From Asterias amurensis (Eukaryota > Echinodermata > Asteroidea > Forcipulatida > Asteriidae), in contig NC_092652.1 in assembly GCF_032118995.1 (NCBI RefSeq), forward strand, positions 20,134,544-20,198,543: DNA of 64,000 nucleotides, written 5' to 3'. Shown here piece by piece: positions 63,001 to 64,000 of the stretch. How positions within the stretch are numbered: position 1 is the stretch's first letter; each line of letters opens with the position of its first letter. The notes beneath the pieces are model-generated. The model saw only the letters and a list, made by a program, of their open reading frames with translations, searched no databases and had not been told where the DNA came from. The position numbers and the translations under genes are program-made.

Positions 63001-63893
63001 GGCACTTTTCTCCCGAGTGCAGATAATTTATACCAATCCTTATAGAAAAAAAACTTAGCATAAAAACTTACTTGGTAACGAGCAACAGGGAGCTGCAGAT
63101 AGTATAAGTTATTGTGAGAAATGGCTCTCTCTGAACAAATGTAGCTTTTGAGAAAGAGGTAGTTTCTCACTAAAATATTTGAATTTGAATTTGTAAAAAG
63201 ACTTCCAGCCTGAAGCCCTTTTAAGGCATCTGAAAGTACACCAATTTGTGCAAAAAGGATGTTTTTTTCTTTCACCAATCGAGTCCAAATTATATTTTAT
63301 GCATATGTTGGGAAACACTTAGTGAGAAAACTGGTCTTTGATAACTATTAAAAGTGTCCAGTGCCTTTTATCAAGGTCACAATTAGTTTACCAAATAAAC
63401 AGAGAAAGAGATGGACCTTTCAACAACATGTTATCTGTACTGATGTGAATGCAGTATCGGGAAGTAAACTTAAGACAGGACAAGTCCAGATGTCATGCTT
63501 TTCTAAATTCAACATCTTTGTCTCAAAAAGAATGTTGTTCAAATATTGAGATTGAGTCTCACAAAATTATCTTTTAATCCTGCCAGGTATCACCCCCAAA
63601 AACAGAACAGATACTGCTATATATATGACACAGTTTAAATGATAAGAATATGCTGTCATTTAGATTCTGGTCTTGTTAAATAAAAAGGTCCAGGGGACGA
63701 TTTTTACAAAGAGCTAAGAGTGATCTCAACTGCAAATCAATCGTAGTTTCTAAGCAATCAATAAGCGCAACTTTGACAGTAATAGTTGCACTAGTCGCCA
63801 AGACCTACACAAAACACTAATGGAGAATTTTCAAGCAAACCTACGCACCACTAAATGTTCCGCCGTAGATAGACTCGCCCCCTGTTCCATTTC
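48001..63893 (-). CDS. PPIG: SR-cyclophilin, PPIG/NKTR type (17 exons in window, 5' end off the edge)
   Basis: Exons on the minus strand, in order: 63849-63893, 62552-62639, 59278-59307, 57478-57623, 57116-57269, 56346-56477, 55716-55791, 55038-55213, 54095-54334, 53337-53606, 52332-52424, 51871-51969, 50773-51256, 49278-50029, 48906-49034, 48529-48663, 48001-48250. Every junction is GT/AG and keeps one frame, giving about 1,099 codons. Exons 1-4 finish a cyclophilin domain ([52 protein letters not shown]); the first 65-70 residues are off-window. His replaces the cyclosporin-contacting Trp121 of CypA, as in human PPIG. Then come an acidic-serine stretch, [32 protein letters not shown] with [14 protein letters not shown], and long RS tails. 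Likely a nuclear-speckle prolyl isomerase touching splicing factors and RNA polymerase II. PPIG versus NKTR naming is uncertain. Confidence 0.93.
48330..48500. repeat. Family A' fragment in an SR-cyclophilin intron
   Basis: Landmarks GAGTGAGAAATAACCCCTTT, CAACAGCTCTCCAATGCTCA and TTATGCTAACTTA; ends eroded (CTTGCGCCTTGAGG). Confidence 0.55.
50373..50740. repeat. Family A mini-transposon, full-length
   Basis: Starts TTAAAGACGCTGGACACTAT and ends ATAGTGTCCACTGCCTTTAA; central arms CGAAACCTCA/AAGGTCTCGAAATC. Lies in the intron between the 484-bp and 752-bp exons. Nearby (50300-50325) is a G-run. Confidence 0.85.
51629..51799. repeat. Family K MITE, copy 1
   Basis: TTAAGGCCGGTCCATACTTC and GAAGTATGAACCAGGCTTAA are inverted ends, with further GCGAATGCGAA/TTCGCTTTCGC pairing. 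171 bp, TTAA at both sides. Confidence 0.75.
52473..52836. repeat. Family A' mini-transposon
   Basis: Ends CAAGGGAAGGTACACGTTTA and ATGTGTACCTTCCCTTTAA; interior AATAATAAACTAGAAGTCTT retains only one half of the A' central hairpin. Confidence 0.75.
52890..53035. repeat. Family H repeat
   Basis: GAGGTCATGGCCTCTGTTGT, GTGCCCTTTGCAAAATC and AATGGCCTTGCCCTCTCAAA. Same family as the insertion in the TSN 3' UTR. Confidence 0.6.
53850..54010 (-). repeat. SINE-like fragment
   Basis: AAGCAATTATGGTTCAATGC, CATGCTCAAGGACAT and GTCATGACCAAGAACCAAAC recall the bodies at 22290 and 35100; the head on the minus strand is worn (CACTTGGCATAGTGGTATAG). Confidence 0.5.
54505..54787. repeat. Family A-type element, left end lost
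   Basis: GGAGAGCTGTTGATAGAATT, GAGAAACGGCTCCCTCTAAA, TTCGATGACCAATTGAGT, ATATGTTGGGATACACAGAG and CATGTCCAGGGC; the central hairpin and the left terminus are missing. Confidence 0.65.
54788..54935. repeat. Family E MITE
   Basis: GGGCTCGATTTCACCAAACA at the left and TCTTAGCTCTTTGTGAGACG at the right, with CTACGATTGATTTGCAGTTA inside. Related pieces sit in the spacer of the TSN foldback (about 41060-41110) and at 63690-63765. Confidence 0.6.
55257..55556. repeat. Tandem repeat, 3 units of about 100-120 bp, in an SR-cyclophilin intron
   Basis: Each unit runs GTAGTTTTGAATGAT-like, CAGCCTGCAATTTGAT, GCAGTACACCGCCAACCCTC, TACTGTCTCTGACCGGTCAA (with variants), TATCACCCA. A family G scrap follows at 55590-55700. 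Confidence 0.8.
55828..55975. repeat. A'-like end joined to another repeat
   Basis: Starts TTAAAGGGAAGGTGTACGTT, then GACAGAAGCCTACAGCAGCT and AAACATTTTGTGAAACAATT; the latter part resembles about 1675-1755. Right end unclear. Confidence 0.5.
56050..56194. repeat. Family D foldback, internally deleted copy
   Basis: TTTAAAGGAACACGTTGCCT and AAGGCAACGTGTTCCTTTAA are perfect inverted ends with TTAA flanks. The long central palindrome of 7802-8190 is absent. Confidence 0.8.
57700..57985. repeat. MITE with GAACTAGAGGG ends
   Basis: ATATATAAGAACTAGAGGGC on the left pairs with GCTCCCTCTAGTTC on the right, also GATGCTGCTT on both sides. The extent is approximate. Between cyclophilin exons; 57986-58649 shows no further gene. 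Confidence 0.6.
58650..58826. repeat. Family K MITE, copy 2
   Basis: CTAAAGCCCGGTTCATACTT and GGAGTATGAACCAGGCTTAA inverted ends; interior GCGATACGAATGATGATG. Shares its right TTAA with a family A copy. Confidence 0.7.
58824..59209. repeat. Family A mini-transposon, full-length
   Basis: Starts TTAAAGGCATGGACACTATT and ends ATAGTGTCCACTGTCTTTAA; central arms TTTTGAGACCTCAGA and TTTGAGGTCTCGAAATC. Confidence 0.85.
59416..59790. repeat. Family J MITE with AGTCGCGACT words
   Basis: CAGCCTGGGCGACTAGTG on the left and CACTAGTCGCCCAGGCC on the right. TAGTCGCGACT-type palindromic words recur inside at least four times. A fragment (TTGCACTAGTCGCCAAGACC) is at about 63785-63805. Confidence 0.75.
60245..60745. 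repeat. Two family H copies
   Basis: About 60245-60390 (CAGGCCTGGAATTTCATCTT, AAGGGCAAGGCCATTTTCC, GGGGCAATGGAGGCCTGCAT) and about 60580-60740 (AAAGGGCACCAAGGCATTTT, CAGGGGGCATGGAGGCAATC). Same orientation. Confidence 0.6.
60746..62551. other. Long cyclophilin intron, no exon recognised
   Basis: Lies between the 30-bp and 88-bp cyclophilin exons. A family G fragment is at about 62080-62345 (ending CAGCTTTATAAAATTGGGCC). A GCCCAGCA-rich patch at about 61240-61330 has no gene I recognise. Confidence 0.5.
63055..63371. repeat. Family A-type element, partly eroded
   Basis: TTAGCATAAAAACTTACTTG, GAGAAATGGCTCTCTCTGAA, AAAGACTTCCAGCCTGAAGC, ATGCATATGTTGGGAAACAC and AAAAGTGTCCAGTGCCTTTT. The central hairpin is of the A' kind. 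Confidence 0.65.
63690..63765. repeat. Family E fragment
   Basis: GGGGACGATTTTTACAAAGA, GCTAAGAGTGATCTCAACTG then CAAATCAATCGTAG match one end of family E. Confidence 0.55.
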
Positions 63894-64000
63894 CTAAAAA
63901 AAAGAAAAAAAAAGAAGGAAACAAACGTTAAAAACATAAAGTACTGTACAATAAAAAATCTTTTGGGACAGGTGACAACATTGTTAATTTATTTTTAATA

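Overview
The window is animal nuclear DNA, most likely from an echinoderm and perhaps a sea star. That placement rests on impression: intron-rich genes with deuterostome-type proteins, a CYP2-clan P450, a PAN plus fibrinogen-domain secreted protein, and a very dense load of short non-autonomous DNA transposons and tRNA-headed SINEs. No operons, CRISPR arrays, rRNA or functional tRNA genes were seen. I recognised no retrovirus-like or LTR element.

Six genes or gene parts can be supported. (1) 179-558 (-) is the first coding exon of a CYP2-clan cytochrome P450 whose remainder lies off the left edge or is missing. (2) 3100-5454 (+) is a complete three-exon CYP2-clan P450 of 499 residues, about 95% identical to (1) over the shared exon and head-to-head with it. 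(3) 10364-11434 (-) is an intronless secreted PAN/fibrinogen-like protein. (4) 29650-38125 (-) is RNF32, rebuilt from eight exons (two RING-H2 fingers around an IQ motif). (5) 40115-44402 (+) is translin (TSN), rebuilt from six exons, 247 residues. (6) 48001-63893 (-) is a large SR-cyclophilin of the PPIG/NKTR type, seventeen exons in one continuous frame, with its 5' end off the right edge.

Layout: 0-5.6 kb, P450 pair; 5.6-9.6 kb, end-to-end mini-transposons; 10.4-11.4 kb, fibrinogen-like gene; 11.6-29.6 kb, a gene-poor block of nested duplications that holds a roughly 40-unit 26-bp minisatellite (17.66-18.72 kb), 0.5-0.7 kb tandem units (18.8-22 kb) and a 3.7-kb satellite of about 167-bp units with a three-unit higher-order pattern (25.7-29.45 kb); 29.65-45.2 kb, RNF32 and TSN head-to-head; 45.2-48 kb, intergenic; 48-64 kb, the SR-cyclophilin.

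The repeat families are named by letter. A and A' are about 365 bp, flanked by TTAA, with a central hairpin. B is about 375 bp. C is about 365-420 bp with a palindromic core. D is a long foldback. E, G, J and K are other short inverted-repeat elements, and H is a dispersed repeat. Most A-D and K copies end at TTAA, and several abut by sharing one TTAA.

The points most worth following are: a 1.69-kb transposon inserted between the RNF32 and TSN start codons, which would otherwise be only about 0.3 kb apart; an 847-bp foldback element with 32-bp GATC-rich subrepeats in TSN intron 1; the two large tandem arrays; and the run of phase-2 exons encoding the SR tail of the cyclophilin. I found no clear new multi-gene system.
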